From: an uncultured Ruminococcus sp.
GTDB lineage: Bacteria > Bacillota > Clostridia > Oscillospirales > CAG-272
Length of the DNA: 29,447 bases
Direction of reading: 5' to 3'
Assembly (NCBI GenBank): GCA_902791785.1
Contig: CADAXH010000015.1
Location: 1-29,447 of the forward strand
The stretch's first letter is position 1, and each line of letters starts with the position of its first letter. The position numbers and the translations under genes were made by a program. The notes beneath the pieces are model-generated. The model was not told the origin of the DNA. It did not search any database and saw only the letters and a list, made by a program, of their open reading frames with translations. Shown here one piece after another: positions 1 to 8,470 of the stretch.

Positions 1-1022
1 TCAAATCCGACATCGTTCGGATGGGTGCCATCGACAACATAGCCATTTCTGTAAAAGTTCTTGAATTTCTTTCTTCCGTCCACAAAATACACTTTATTAT
101 CACCATTTCTGAGAGCTTTTTCATACGAAGCACAAATAATGTTCCTGCGCTTTTTTTCATTGTATTCTCCCCTGTCATAGGTGGGTCTTGATGCCATTAT
201 AATCGGTATATCCGGATGAGCATTTCTTATGGTTTCATACACATAATAATGTGTTTTTTCAAGATGCTCTACCGACGGTGCATTGTGATCATAGTCCAGC
301 ACAAAAGCACTCATGTCAAGAGTTGAAATGTATTCTACGATTTCTTTCTGTCCACGGCATGCGCCTGAATAACCAAGATTTGTATATTCGAAATCGTATT
401 TCATTGACAGCATTGACGGATATGTAATACCGGGTCTGCTGGCAAATGCCCCGTGTGTAATGGATGACCCATAAAACACAACAGGTGTTTCATGAGTATA
501 GCGAGCGCCTTCCTGCAATGTTCCCTTTTCGTCTATGCCTATGTACATATCCATAACACCGGCAAATACAGGGAAATTAATAACGAGATTTCTCTCTCTG
601 GACTTGAACAAATCAACTGTAGTACAATACCCTTCGGTATTGCGGTTGATAGGCAAAAACGACTTCAAGAAGATGTATTTACCCTTTTCTGTCTTCTCAT
701 ACAGATCAAAGCCACATGCTCCTACAGATGACATCCCTTCAGCGAACCAGCAGCTTTTGTTATACAGAACTTTTATTGCTATGTACCTGGAATTTGTTCT
801 GAATGTAATCCTTCCGCCTGAGTCCATCTGATTGAGATTCTCCAATTTGTCTGTGGCAGCAATATTCTGTGGTATTCTGATGAAACCGTTTTCATCATCC
901 CAAATCAGTCCGTGAATTCTGAACGGTCTTTCTTTTATGTTTATAAATCTGATATTCTGTACATCCAATTCCTTTGGAACTGATGAATTAGATAATTCTT
1001 CTGTAATCGGTATTGTATTCAT
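1..1022 (-). CDS. SGNH/GDSL-type esterase, C-terminus cut by window edge
   Basis: A 340-codon open frame runs off the left edge, so the C-terminus is missing. The N-terminal ~175 residues form a beta-rich module with the Gly-x-Asp-Leu-Tyr signature (residues 104-108, GFDLY) typical of the jelly-roll domain in front of some SGNH hydrolases. The hydrolase domain follows: block I GSSIT (residues 185-189, likely nucleophile Ser187), a GYSG block, and the block V segment DGTHPND just before the edge, supplying the Asp/His of the triad. No signal peptide is visible, so it is probably cytoplasmic and may deacetylate a sugar or oligosaccharide; the substrate is unknown. The ATG at 1022 is preceded by an AGGGTG-like ribosome site. 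It lies downstream of the microcompartment operon behind a weak hairpin, so partial readthrough is possible. The family call is firm and the substrate is not. Confidence 0.85.
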   Translation of the reverse strand, partial: MNTIPITEELSNSSVPKELDVQNIRFINIKERPFRIHGLIWDDENGFIRIPQNIAATDKLENLNQMDSGGRITFRTNSRYIAIKVLYNKSCWFAEGMSSVGACGFDLYEKTEKGKYIFLKSFLPINRNTEGYCTTVDLFKSRERNLVINFPVFAGVMDMYIGIDEKGTLQEGARYTHETPVVFYGSSITHGAFASRPGITYPSMLSMKYDFEYTNLGYSGACRGQKEIVEYISTLDMSAFVLDYDHNAPSVEHLEKTHYYVYETIRNAHPDIPIIMASRPTYDRGEYNEKKRRNIICASYEKALRNGDNKVYFVDGRKKFKNFYRNGYVVDGTHPNDVGF

Positions 1023-1043
1023 ACTCTTCACCCTACAAATTTA

Positions 1044-1072
1044 CCGCCTCATCGATTATATGAATGAGGCGG
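1044..1072 (-). terminator. Hairpin after the phosphatase gene, weak terminator
   Basis: A perfect 9-bp stem (1044-1052 CCGCCTCAT with 1064-1072 ATGAGGCGG) and an 11-base loop lie 8 bases past the phosphatase stop codon. On the minus strand only a short A/T stretch follows, with no good U-run, so termination of the long operon may be incomplete and the GDSL gene may be read through. Confidence 0.55.
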
Positions 1073-1079
1073 CAATATA

Positions 1080-2480
1080 TTATTTTTCGCCGTTATATTT
1101 CAAACAGAGCATTGTTATGTCGTCAAACTGCGGCGCATCCTTTACAAAATCATTCAGTCCGTCAGTAACTGCATTAAGAACGTGCTCCGGAGTTTCACTA
1201 TCGCTGCCGTTCAGAACTTCAATGAGTCTGTCTGTTCCGAACAATTCCTGATTTGAATTTGTTGCTTCAGCAACACCGTCTGTGTATATAAACAGCATGG
1301 AACCTTTTTCAAGTTTAACTTCGTATTGTTTGTATAATGTGTCTTCCATTCCGCCTATGACAAAGCCGTGTTTGTCTTTAAACATCTCAAATTTGCCGCC
1401 CGGCGATTTAATGATTGGGAATTCGTGTCCCGCATTCGAAGCAGTCAGAATGCCGGTCTTTAAATCAAGAATTCCGAGCCATACCGTCACAAACATCTGT
1501 TCCCTGTTGCTCTGGCAAATCTGATTGTTTGTAGCTTCAAGTGCCTCCTTCGGATTCTTCTTCATCAGTGCGTAATTCTGTACGAGAATAACTATTCCAA
1601 GATGATCCTCATCCACAAAGAAGAAGTCATAGAAATCTCCTCCGACTTCTTTTGCGGGCTTCATGGAAGCATAAATGTCAAACTCACCGCGCTCAGGAAA
1701 AGCCGGGAAAATATTCGGAATCATGTCCGCCTGGATGCGGGTTGCCATGGATAGTTCTGTGTCAATTCTTGAAGCATCAAGCTTTTGTTTCTGATATTCT
1801 TCTGTCATGTTTCTCGTTATGACTGCAAACATATTTACAGCTGATCCGACTGTCGCAAAAATCACGAACTGGACTTCTGCAATAAATGACTGAAGAATGA
1901 TTCCGATAATAGGAGTTATCATGTAAATCCAATACGCAACATATACACGTTTAATAAATGCTTTTTTGTATTTGATAAGCAAATATATATTCTGTATCAA
2001 CATAAGTAACGGACCTACATTTGACAATATGTACAGATTTGATCTGTGGTAAACGTTATTGGCGTCAAAGTAAAAATACAAATCCGTGAACTGAGAAACT
2101 ATGAGTCCGACTGTATGTATTACAAACAGAACAAACAATACAATATTTATTGCTTTTGCTCTTTTGGCGTCAATATTTGCCGATGCCAGTACCATCTGAG
2201 CCAGCATCACTGCCATCAATCCGGAAATAAAGAATTCAATGAAAGTCACAATCCGGATTATTATTCCGACAGTTTCACCCGGATTTCCATCCAGCAGTTG
2301 TCTGAGCAGGTGCATGGATATATATCCGATTATCATCCACAAAAAGAATGTGAAGAATTTGCGAACAAGTTTATTGATCGGAGCTCTTGCAGTCTGAATA
2401 ATTGTAAGACCGCATATACCGATACCTGCAGAAATCATTATTAAGTTTATAAGATTTCCCAGAGACATCTCAAAATGCAT
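1080..2480 (-). CDS. 7-TM SpoIIE/RsbU-type PP2C phosphatase with internal deletion
   Basis: The N-terminal half has about seven hydrophobic segments (roughly residues 8-28, 41-60, 71-98, 110-130, 148-170, 180-202, 204-222). A linker helix (225-250) leads to a SpoIIE-type PP2C domain (about 265-462). Domain landmarks present are the metal-site motif GGDFYD (280-285), the MFVTVWLGIL strand, NAGHE (349-353), YTDGVAEA and the terminal FDDIT (452-456). The usual ADVSGKG-x-PAALFM segment that should follow HLGIVI is absent: residue 298 runs straight into LVQNYALM, an in-frame loss of about 20 codons near base 1586. That segment supplies a metal-binding Asp in the family, so activity is doubtful. 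The ATG at 2480 has an AAGGAAA ribosome site and lies 23 bases after the ancestral pduL stop, so it appears to be the last gene of the microcompartment operon. A membrane serine phosphatase acting on an anti-sigma antagonist is the family role; its link to the compartment is inference. Confidence 0.8.
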   Translation of the reverse strand: MHFEMSLGNLINLIMISAGIGICGLTIIQTARAPINKLVRKFFTFFLWMIIGYISMHLLRQLLDGNPGETVGIIIRIVTFIEFFISGLMAVMLAQMVLASANIDAKRAKAINIVLFVLFVIHTVGLIVSQFTDLYFYFDANNVYHRSNLYILSNVGPLLMLIQNIYLLIKYKKAFIKRVYVAYWIYMITPIIGIILQSFIAEVQFVIFATVGSAVNMFAVITRNMTEEYQKQKLDASRIDTELSMATRIQADMIPNIFPAFPERGEFDIYASMKPAKEVGGDFYDFFFVDEDHLGIVILVQNYALMKKNPKEALEATNNQICQSNREQMFVTVWLGILDLKTGILTASNAGHEFPIIKSPGGKFEMFKDKHGFVIGGMEDTLYKQYEVKLEKGSMLFIYTDGVAEATNSNQELFGTDRLIEVLNGSDSETPEHVLNAVTDGLNDFVKDAPQFDDITMLCLKYNGEK

Positions 2481-2503
2481 AGTCTGATTTCCTTTACTGA
2501 GGT

Positions 2504-3093
2504 TTAGTCTTTTACAAGCTTAACCTTTGATCCGTTTCCAATTCCGCATGCGTTCGCATCGTCTGTATCAAGGTGCATCTCCAGGAAACATAATCTCCGT
2601 CTTTAACTCCGTATCTTTCTCCGTCCGCAGGACTCATATGGATATGTCTGTTTGCAAGAATACAGCCTTCACTGAGCTGAACAAGTCCTTTGGGTCCGAT
2701 TATTGTTATGGGAGCTGATCCCGCGAGATCTCCGGACTCTCTGACAGGAGGTTTCACTTTAAGCAAATATGAGTCGGTTTTGGATATTTCAACCTGGGAC
2801 TGTTTACGAACAGGTCCAAGCACCCTGACTCCTTCGATGGCCCTCAATGAAGGTCCTATTAAAGTCAGCTGCTCTTTGCAGGCATACTGACCCGGCTGGG
2901 ACAAATCCTTGAGAGGCGTCAGCTGATATCCCTTGCCGAACAGCACTTCTACGTGCTCCTGGGTAAGGTGTATGTGTCTGTTTGATACGCCTACCGGAAT
3001 ATCTCCGTCAGAAGAAGCTGTTCTGTTTCCAGACACACATTCTCTGACTACTTTTTCAACTATTTCGGAAATATATTTTTCGTCAACGTTCAT
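2504..3093 (-). pseudogene. pduL: PduL phosphate propanoyltransferase, frameshifted by an internal deletion
   Basis: PduL converts propionyl-CoA and phosphate to propionyl-phosphate inside microcompartments. The N-terminal helix (about residues 3-20) is an encapsulation peptide. The first barrel carries the zinc motif NRHIHL (residues 39-43, His40 and His42) and the second carries NRHIHMSPADGER (149-160, His150 and His152). After GDYVS (about residue 170, near base 2580) the frame changes and the product ends with about 23 unrelated residues at 2512. The expected tail, EMHLDTDDANACGIGNG and onward, is intact in another frame and ends with TAA at 2504-2506. So about two dozen codons of barrel 2 are missing, by a number of bases not divisible by three. 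The third His ligand of the second zinc site is in the displaced tail, so the encoded protein should be inactive. The start is ATG 3093, with GGAG six bases upstream, just after pduP. Confidence 0.88.
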
Positions 3094-3105
3094 TTTCTTC
3101 TCCAA

Positions 3106-4554
3106 TCAGATTATTCTGAAACTGTCTGCCATGACACATCTGCGCTGTCTTGTGTATGAACGAGCTGATGTGATTCCTTCTCCTGTCGGGCCGGCGATTG
3201 TAAATGTTGTATGACCTTCTCCTCCGAAACCTATTCCGGCATATGAAGGAGCATTCTTAACGAATATTGTTGTTTCAACAGCTCTCGCAAATCTTGAGAG
3301 ATTGTCAATGTTCTTTGAATGCATGTGAGCGGAATGTCTTCTTCCGCCTTCGGCCTTGCATGCAAGGTCAATTGCTTCGTCGATGTCTTTTACTCTCACT
3401 ATTCCGAGGATTGGCATCATAAGTTCATTCTGGACAAAGTCATGTTCAAAGCCTACTTCTGCTATGATGCAGCGAATATCACTTCCAACTTCAATTCCGA
3501 TCTTTGAAAGCAGTACCGGAGCTGATCTGCCTACACATTCACGGCTTACCGTCTTAACGGTCTTACCTGCCTTGTTTGTTTTTTCAACAAGAACAATCTT
3601 TGCAAGTCTGTCTGCCTGTTCTCTTGTAATCTGATAAGAACCTGCCTTTTTCATTCCAGCAATGAGTTCATCTGCCACGTTGTCAAAAACAAACACTTCT
3701 TTTTCAGCTATACATGGGAGGTTGTTGTCAAATGTGCATCCGTCGATTATGTCTTTTGCGGCTTTCTGAATGTCTGCTGTATCGTCAACGATTACCGGCG
3801 GGTTACCTGCACCTGCTCCGATGGCCTTCTTTCCTGAAGAAAGAACTGCCTTTACTACTCCTGGTCCGCCTGTGCAGACAAGGAGTTTAATCAGAGGATG
3901 TGATTCCATTATTGCAGCAGATTCCATTGTAGGTATCTTCATTGAACAAACAAGGATTTCAGGTCCACCTGCCATTTTGCTGGCTCTGTTTACGAGGTCA
4001 ACTGCATAGTTTGATGTGGCAATTGCATTCGGATGCGGGTTGAACACAACAGCGTTTCCTGCAGCAAGCATGCCCATTGAGTTACAGATAACTGTCTCAC
4101 TCGGGTTTGTACTTGGAGTGATTGCCCCTACAACACCGAAAGGTGCCATTTCAATCAATGTCAGTCCGTTGTCACCTGTTTTTGCGGTTGAAACAATGTC
4201 TTCTGTGCCGGGTGTTTTGTCCGCCACGAGAATATGTTTTAATCTCTTGTGTTCAGCATTTCCCATTCCAGTCTCAGCAACTCCGAGTTCGCCCATGATT
4301 GCAGCTTCTTCTCTTGTGAGTTTTCTGATGGCTGAAATAATTTTTTCTCTCTCCTCAACACTCATAGCACGGATAATCTTATAGCTTCTGTTAGCACACT
4401 CAATAGCTTCGTTCATATCTTCAAATATGCCGACGAACTTTCTTCCGTTGTATTGAGTTGAGTCCCAGTTCTTTTCAGCGGGCTTGCTCGATTTGAGTTC
4501 TCCAATAACCTTGGATACTATCTCTTTGATTTCACTTTCTGTAATTTGCGCCAT
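3106..4554 (-). CDS. pduP: CoA-acylating propionaldehyde dehydrogenase (PduP/EutE family)
   Basis: This enzyme oxidises propionaldehyde to propionyl-CoA with NAD+ and CoA inside the compartment. The protein has 482 residues, as expected for GRM-type PduP. Residues 4-20 form an amphipathic helix (SEIKEIVSKVIGEL), a clear encapsulation peptide, followed by a Ser/Lys/Pro linker and the aldehyde dehydrogenase fold. APFGVVGAITPSTNP (137-151) is the characteristic CoA-dependent family signature. The catalytic cysteine is Cys281 in DNNLPCIAEKE, and the C-terminal GFGGEGHTTFTIAGPTGEG block is intact. It sits between ackA and pduL, so the CoA, phosphate and ATP steps are encoded side by side. The ATG at 4554 has GAGG about 7 bases upstream. 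Nothing is missing, in contrast to the two genes downstream. Confidence 0.95.
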   Translation of the reverse strand: MAQITESEIKEIVSKVIGELKSSKPAEKNWDSTQYNGRKFVGIFEDMNEAIECANRSYKIIRAMSVEEREKIISAIRKLTREEAAIMGELGVAETGMGNAEHKRLKHILVADKTPGTEDIVSTAKTGDNGLTLIEMAPFGVVGAITPSTNPSETVICNSMGMLAAGNAVVFNPHPNAIATSNYAVDLVNRASKMAGGPEILVCSMKIPTMESAAIMESHPLIKLLVCTGGPGVVKAVLSSGKKAIGAGAGNPPVIVDDTADIQKAAKDIIDGCTFDNNLPCIAEKEVFVFDNVADELIAGMKKAGSYQITREQADRLAKIVLVEKTNKAGKTVKTVSRECVGRSAPVLLSKIGIEVGSDIRCIIAEVGFEHDFVQNELMMPILGIVRVKDIDEAIDLACKAEGGRRHSAHMHSKNIDNLSRFARAVETTIFVKNAPSYAGIGFGGEGHTTFTIAGPTGEGITSARSYTRQRRCVMADSFRII

Positions 4555-4577
4555 AATACACCTCTACCAATTCTGTG

Positions 4578-5774
4578 TTATTTAACCAATGTCTGAGTGT
4601 CCAGAGCGATCATGTATTCCTCATCTGTAGGAACAATCATAACCTTAACTTTAGAGCCCTCTTTTGTTATATCAAACGGAATACCTCTTGTGAAATTGTC
4701 ATTCTTGTCATTGTCAATTTCAATTCCGAGCCATTCCATGTTTTCACATGTCATTCTGCGTATCTCACTCTGGTTCTCTCCGATACCTGCAGTAAATACC
4801 AGAACGTCAAGACCGTTCATCTCAGCCGCATAAGCACCTATGTGTTTCTTAATTCCGTTTGCAAGAATCTTAAGTGCAAGTTCAGCTCTCTCATTTCCCT
4901 CTTTAGCTGCTGCGAGGCAGTTCCTGAAGTCATTTGAAAGTCCGGATATGCCGAGGAGTCCGGATTTTTTGTTCAGAACATCTGACATTTCGTCAGGTGT
5001 CAGATTTCTCTTCTTCATTATGTACGGGATTATTGTCGGGTCAATGCTTCCCGATCTTGTTCCCATTGCGATTCCCTCCTGTGGAGTGAATCCCATTGAA
5101 GTATCAATTGCCTTGCCTCCGTCAACAGCTGTGATTGAAGAACCGTTTCCAAGATGACAGGTGATCATCTTAAGATCCTTGATATCTTTTCCAAGCACTT
5201 CTGCTGTCTTCTGAGAAACATATCTGTGTGAAGTTCCGTGGAAACCGTATCTTCTTATTTTGTCCTCTGTATAATACTCATACGGAAGAGCATATATAAA
5301 TCTGAAATCCTCAATCTCTGAATAGAATGAAGTATCGAATACAGCTACCTGAGGAACATTCGGAAGAAGTCTGAGACAAGCTCTCATTCCGAGTATTGCC
5401 GGCGGTCCGTGAAGAGGATTGATCGGAACTATTGTTTCAAGATAATTGATCAGTTCCATATCCACTCTGGAAGACTTCTTGTACTTTTCGCCACCATGCG
5501 CAACTCTGTGTCCCACAGCGGATATTTCTTCAATACTGCCGATGACACCATGTTCTTTGTCTGTCAAAAGTGAGAAAACAAGCTGGAGAGCTTCATCGTG
5601 AGTCGGCAAATCCACTTCTGCATAGTAATTATCTTTTCCAGGCACTTTATGTGTGATTGTACCGCCTGCTCCTATCCTCTCGCATCCGCCTTTTGACATC
5701 ACTTCGCCTTTTTCCATATCAAAAAGCTGATACTTGAGTGACGATGATCCCGCATTGATAACTAAAATCTTCAT
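4578..5774 (-). CDS. ackA: Acetate/propionate kinase
   Basis: The full-length 398-residue ASKHA-fold kinase starts MKILVINAGSSSLKYQ (the family's first signature) and has the second signature GHRVAHGGEKY. HLGNGSS and GENQSEIR phosphate/adenosine blocks are also intact. It makes ATP from acetyl- or propionyl-phosphate. In this setting it would collect propionyl-phosphate made by PduP and PduL and yield propionate plus ATP, or work in reverse. No encapsulation peptide is visible at either end, so it probably acts in the cytosol. The ATG at 5774 follows GGAGAAAG, 13 bases after the DeoR stop, so it is co-transcribed. Acetate versus propionate preference cannot be read from the sequence. Confidence 0.95.
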   Translation of the reverse strand: MKILVINAGSSSLKYQLFDMEKGEVMSKGGCERIGAGGTITHKVPGKDNYYAEVDLPTHDEALQLVFSLLTDKEHGVIGSIEEISAVGHRVAHGGEKYKKSSRVDMELINYLETIVPINPLHGPPAILGMRACLRLLPNVPQVAVFDTSFYSEIEDFRFIYALPYEYYTEDKIRRYGFHGTSHRYVSQKTAEVLGKDIKDLKMITCHLGNGSSITAVDGGKAIDTSMGFTPQEGIAMGTRSGSIDPTIIPYIMKKRNLTPDEMSDVLNKKSGLLGISGLSNDFRNCLAAAKEGNERAELALKILANGIKKHIGAYAAEMNGLDVLVFTAGIGENQSEIRRMTCENMEWLGIEIDNDKNDNFTRGIPFDITKEGSKVKVMIVPTDEEYMIALDTQTLVK

Positions 5775-5787
5775 TCTCTTTCTCCAA

Positions 5788-6546
5788 TCAATAAACTAGT
5801 TTGACGCCGTTCTGTTCTATGAGGTTGCGCCATTTCTCATCAGGCTCGCTGTCCGTGACGATTATATCAACATCCTTGATATCGCATACTTTGACAAAGG
5901 ATTTCCTGTTGAACTTTGTGCTGTCAAGAACGAGCACTTTTTTGTCAGCTGAAGAATAGATGGCCTGTTTCATTTCCGAATCCTTTTCATTTGAATCGGT
6001 TATTCCCATTTTCTCATCTATTCCCTTTGCCGAACAGATTGCCATGTCAACATGATGGCATCTTATCATCTTCTCTGCTGTCGCTCCGCCCAGTGCGAAT
6101 GCGCCTTCTTTGAGAGCGCCTCCGGTTGAGAGAATTGTCCAGCCTGATTTGTCGGCGAGTTCTATGAGTATTTCAACTGAGTTTGTTATAACTGTAATGT
6201 TTTTCTTATGCTTTATTTTTCTTGTGACAAAGATTGCTGTGGATGATGCATCGAGCATGATGTGATCTCCATCTTTAATCATTGCCGCTACATTTTCTGC
6301 TATGATCTGTTTCAGATCCGTATTTTCTTTTTTGCGGACATTGTATGGAAGGTCAATACTCGGTGCAACATTTGATACTGCTCCGCCATATGTTTTCTTT
6401 GCTTTTCCTTCTTTTTCAAGTTTTTCGATGTCACGTCTGATAGTCTCTTCCGTAACACCAAACTGCTTAGCCAATTCGGAAACTACAACTTTGCCCTCTA
6501 TGCTCAGAGCATTAAGCATTGCATTGCGTCGTTCAATAGCTAACAT
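5788..6546 (-). CDS. DeoR/GlpR-family transcriptional regulator
   Basis: The 252-residue protein has the standard DeoR layout. A winged helix-turn-helix (about 6-58, with SELAKQFGVTEETIRRDIEKL and the wing KKTYGGAV) is followed by a DeoR C-terminal sensor domain (about 75-235) containing DASST, TNS, STGG and SAKGID phosphosugar-site motifs. Members usually repress sugar operons and release DNA on binding a sugar phosphate. Here the likely signal is a fuculose/rhamnulose phosphate, DHAP or a related metabolite, but the ligand is not decided by sequence. It is encoded inside the operon between pduT and ackA (ATG 6546, GGAGG ribosome site), which would give autoregulation. The repeated TGTTG/CAACA boxes upstream of the operon at 17316-17570 are the most likely binding sites. 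Confidence 0.92.
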   Translation of the reverse strand: MLAIERRNAMLNALSIEGKVVVSELAKQFGVTEETIRRDIEKLEKEGKAKKTYGGAVSNVAPSIDLPYNVRKKENTDLKQIIAENVAAMIKDGDHIMLDASSTAIFVTRKIKHKKNITVITNSVEILIELADKSGWTILSTGGALKEGAFALGGATAEKMIRCHHVDMAICSAKGIDEKMGITDSNEKDSEMKQAIYSSADKKVLVLDSTKFNRKSFVKVCDIKDVDIIVTDSEPDEKWRNLIEQNGVKLVY

Positions 6547-6584
6547 TGAGTACTCCTCCCTTCTTCAGATTTTTGTGAAATTTT

Positions 6585-7133
6585 TTACAAAACTTTATTC
6601 CATACTTTAGGATCAGGTCCGGCAATGACTGAGCTGTCAAGGAACATTCCGTCCTTACCCGCTTCCGCTTTGGCTTTCTCAATGGATGCTGAAACAGCTG
6701 ATACTTCACCTGTAATAAGAATGTAGGATTTTCCGCACATTCCTCTTGCAAGCCTTATCTCTACGAGCTGAATCTCTGCTGTCTTTGCCGCATTATCTGC
6801 AGCAACAATTGCAGCTGCAACCGAGTAAGTTTCAAGAATACCGAGTGACTTGGGGTGCTCAATAAATGTTGTTCCCCAGATTGCCCCGAATATTGAGTCA
6901 TGCGGGTTGCCGAGAATAAAGCTGTCGATCAGCTGTTCGGGGAGTTGTGTTTTTGCTGCTTCAACCGAAGCCTTTACTGCCGACAACTCTCCTTCAACCA
7001 GTACAAAGTATTTGCCTGGGCAGACCGTCTCCGCCTGTATGATGTCCACTTCCGATGTTTTTACCATGATGTCGGCTGCGGTCATACCGGATGACACTGT
7101 TTTATATTCAACCAAACCAATTGCTTTTGCCAT
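6585..7133 (-). CDS. pduT: Tandem-BMC shell protein, PduT-like, Fe-S site
   Basis: The 182-residue protein has two BMC domains (about 4-85 and 96-178), so it should form a trimer that mimics a hexamer tile. Cys38, in TVCPGKY at the pore-facing loop of the first domain, matches the cysteine with which PduT trimers bind a [4Fe-4S] cluster on the threefold axis, so an electron conduit through the shell is likely. It is directly downstream of pduS, its expected flavin/iron-sulfur partner, with an 11-base gap. The ATG at 7133 follows a GGAGG site inside that gap. Whether electrons leave or enter the compartment is not evident. Confidence 0.93.
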   Translation of the reverse strand: MAKAIGLVEYKTVSSGMTAADIMVKTSEVDIIQAETVCPGKYFVLVEGELSAVKASVEAAKTQLPEQLIDSFILGNPHDSIFGAIWGTTFIEHPKSLGILETYSVAAAIVAADNAAKTAEIQLVEIRLARGMCGKSYILITGEVSAVSASIEKAKAEAGKDGMFLDSSVIAGPDPKVWNKVL

Positions 7134-7144
7134 AGTATAACCTC

Positions 7145-8470
7145 CTATCCTTCAACAATGATAAATTTTTCTGTTATCTCACTCACGCGACCATTAATCG
7201 GTGAATGAATGTTTACGCTGAGTTTTCCTTCAGCAGCCTTTGCGAGTACCTGATACTCTTTTACTTCCTGTCCGACTTTGACATCTATAACGGCAGGAAC
7301 TCCTATGTGCTGATTCAGCATCACTTTGACCCTCTTGGTCTTTATTTCATTATCTGAAATCGGAGCTGAATGATTGTACCTTTCAAGATCCAGTCTCTTG
7401 CGCAGTCTGGGCAGCGGAACCTGTTTCAGTTCTCTGTCTTTGACAGGCTTGACCGGTTCGGTGATTACAGGAGGCTTTACTCCTTCAGCCCTCAGACCTT
7501 TCTTTACGACTGCGAGAAGGTTTCTCGGGGATAATCCCTGATGGCAAGAATACATTTCACACAAACCGCAGCTTGAACAGAATGCTGAGTTCAGATACGG
7601 AAGTATGTTGTGCCAATCATGATTTGAAGCCACCTTCATGAATTCGGCAGGATCAATCGGATGTCCGAGAAGATGTCTTGGACACATGTCCGTACAGTAT
7701 CTGCACTGACTGCAGGAGGCCATTGCCCTCTTCAGGTCAATCGATACTCTTGTTTGTTTTCTTTGTACGACGTAATGATCTTCCGGCAATACTATAACAG
7801 CGTTTGTTGTCTTTGTGACAACATCACTCTTCGTACCCAGATTTCCCATCATGGGTCCACCAAGCAAGTAAGCCGGTCTGTCTGTCGTCTCGCCTCCGGA
7901 AAGCGCCACCAATTCACCGATTGTCATACCGATTGGGGCGTAATATGTTCCCGGGGTTTTAACTTCGCCGGTTACTGTCACGTATTTACGCGTAACCGGT
8001 TTTCCGTTGATTGCTCTGTACAGGTTGGATACTGTTTCCACGTTGAAGACGTTTACTCCGACAGATATCGGAAGCGCACCGGGCTGGACTACCCTGCCCG
8101 TAGCTTCGTATATCAGAATAACTTCATCCCCTGCTGGATATACTTCCCTGAAAGGGCAAATTCTCATATTATCAAACGATGACATAAGAGGTTCCAAGGC
8201 CGCAATAGTTTTTTTGTATACTGCTTTAAGGCCAATGATAACCTGCTTTGCACCGACTGTTTTCGCTATTAAATTGAGTGCCTGGAGTATTTCGTAAGCT
8301 TTTCTCTCGAGAAGCTGTCTGTGCAGTCTCAGAAGCGGCTCACACTCCGCGCAGTTAAGTATTATCGTATCGGCGCGCTTGTCAAGTTTCGCATAAGACG
8401 GGAAACCTGCTCCGCCCGCACCTACGATTCCGGCATCACGCATTATTGCAGTGAGCTCTTCGTAATTCAT
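7145..8470 (-). CDS. pduS: PduS/RnfC-like flavin and iron-sulfur reductase
   Basis: The 441-residue protein is close to the usual PduS length. The N-terminal half is RnfC/NuoF-like, with the glycine-rich GAGGAGFP loop (residues 17-24) for FMN/NADH and a SLBB-like segment around 160-200. Two four-cysteine clusters follow: Cys253, 256, 259, 263 and Cys298, 301, 304, 309, expected to hold two [4Fe-4S] clusters. The C-terminal ~70 residues resemble a barrel-sandwich domain (HSPINGRV). It probably regenerates NAD+ from NADH made by PduP and passes electrons to PduT. In GRM systems a role in reducing the activase has also been suggested. The start overlaps the eutN stop by 4 bases, indicating translational coupling. 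Confidence 0.93.
   Translation of the reverse strand: MNYEELTAIMRDAGIVGAGGAGFPSYAKLDKRADTIILNCAECEPLLRLHRQLLERKAYEILQALNLIAKTVGAKQVIIGLKAVYKKTIAALEPLMSSFDNMRICPFREVYPAGDEVILIYEATGRVVQPGALPISVGVNVFNVETVSNLYRAINGKPVTRKYVTVTGEVKTPGTYYAPIGMTIGELVALSGGETTDRPAYLLGGPMMGNLGTKSDVVTKTTNAVIVLPEDHYVVQRKQTRVSIDLKRAMASCSQCRYCTDMCPRHLLGHPIDPAEFMKVASNHDWHNILPYLNSAFCSSCGLCEMYSCHQGLSPRNLLAVVKKGLRAEGVKPPVITEPVKPVKDRELKQVPLPRLRKRLDLERYNHSAPISDNEIKTKRVKVMLNQHIGVPAVIDVKVGQEVKEYQVLAKAAEGKLSVNIHSPINGRVSEITEKFIIVEG

Noticed and set aside
2046..2444. Plus-strand frame antisense to the phosphatase membrane region
   Set aside because: It is Cys/His/Tyr-rich shadow translation of transmembrane codons, without a start signal.
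3094..3105. PduL start at TTG 3105
   Set aside because: It would lie on top of the GGAG ribosome site; ATG 3093 is correctly spaced from that site.
6533..6751. Minus-strand open frame overlapping the end of pduT and the start of the DeoR gene
   Set aside because: It is an alternative frame of pduT with no recognisable domain and no ribosome site.
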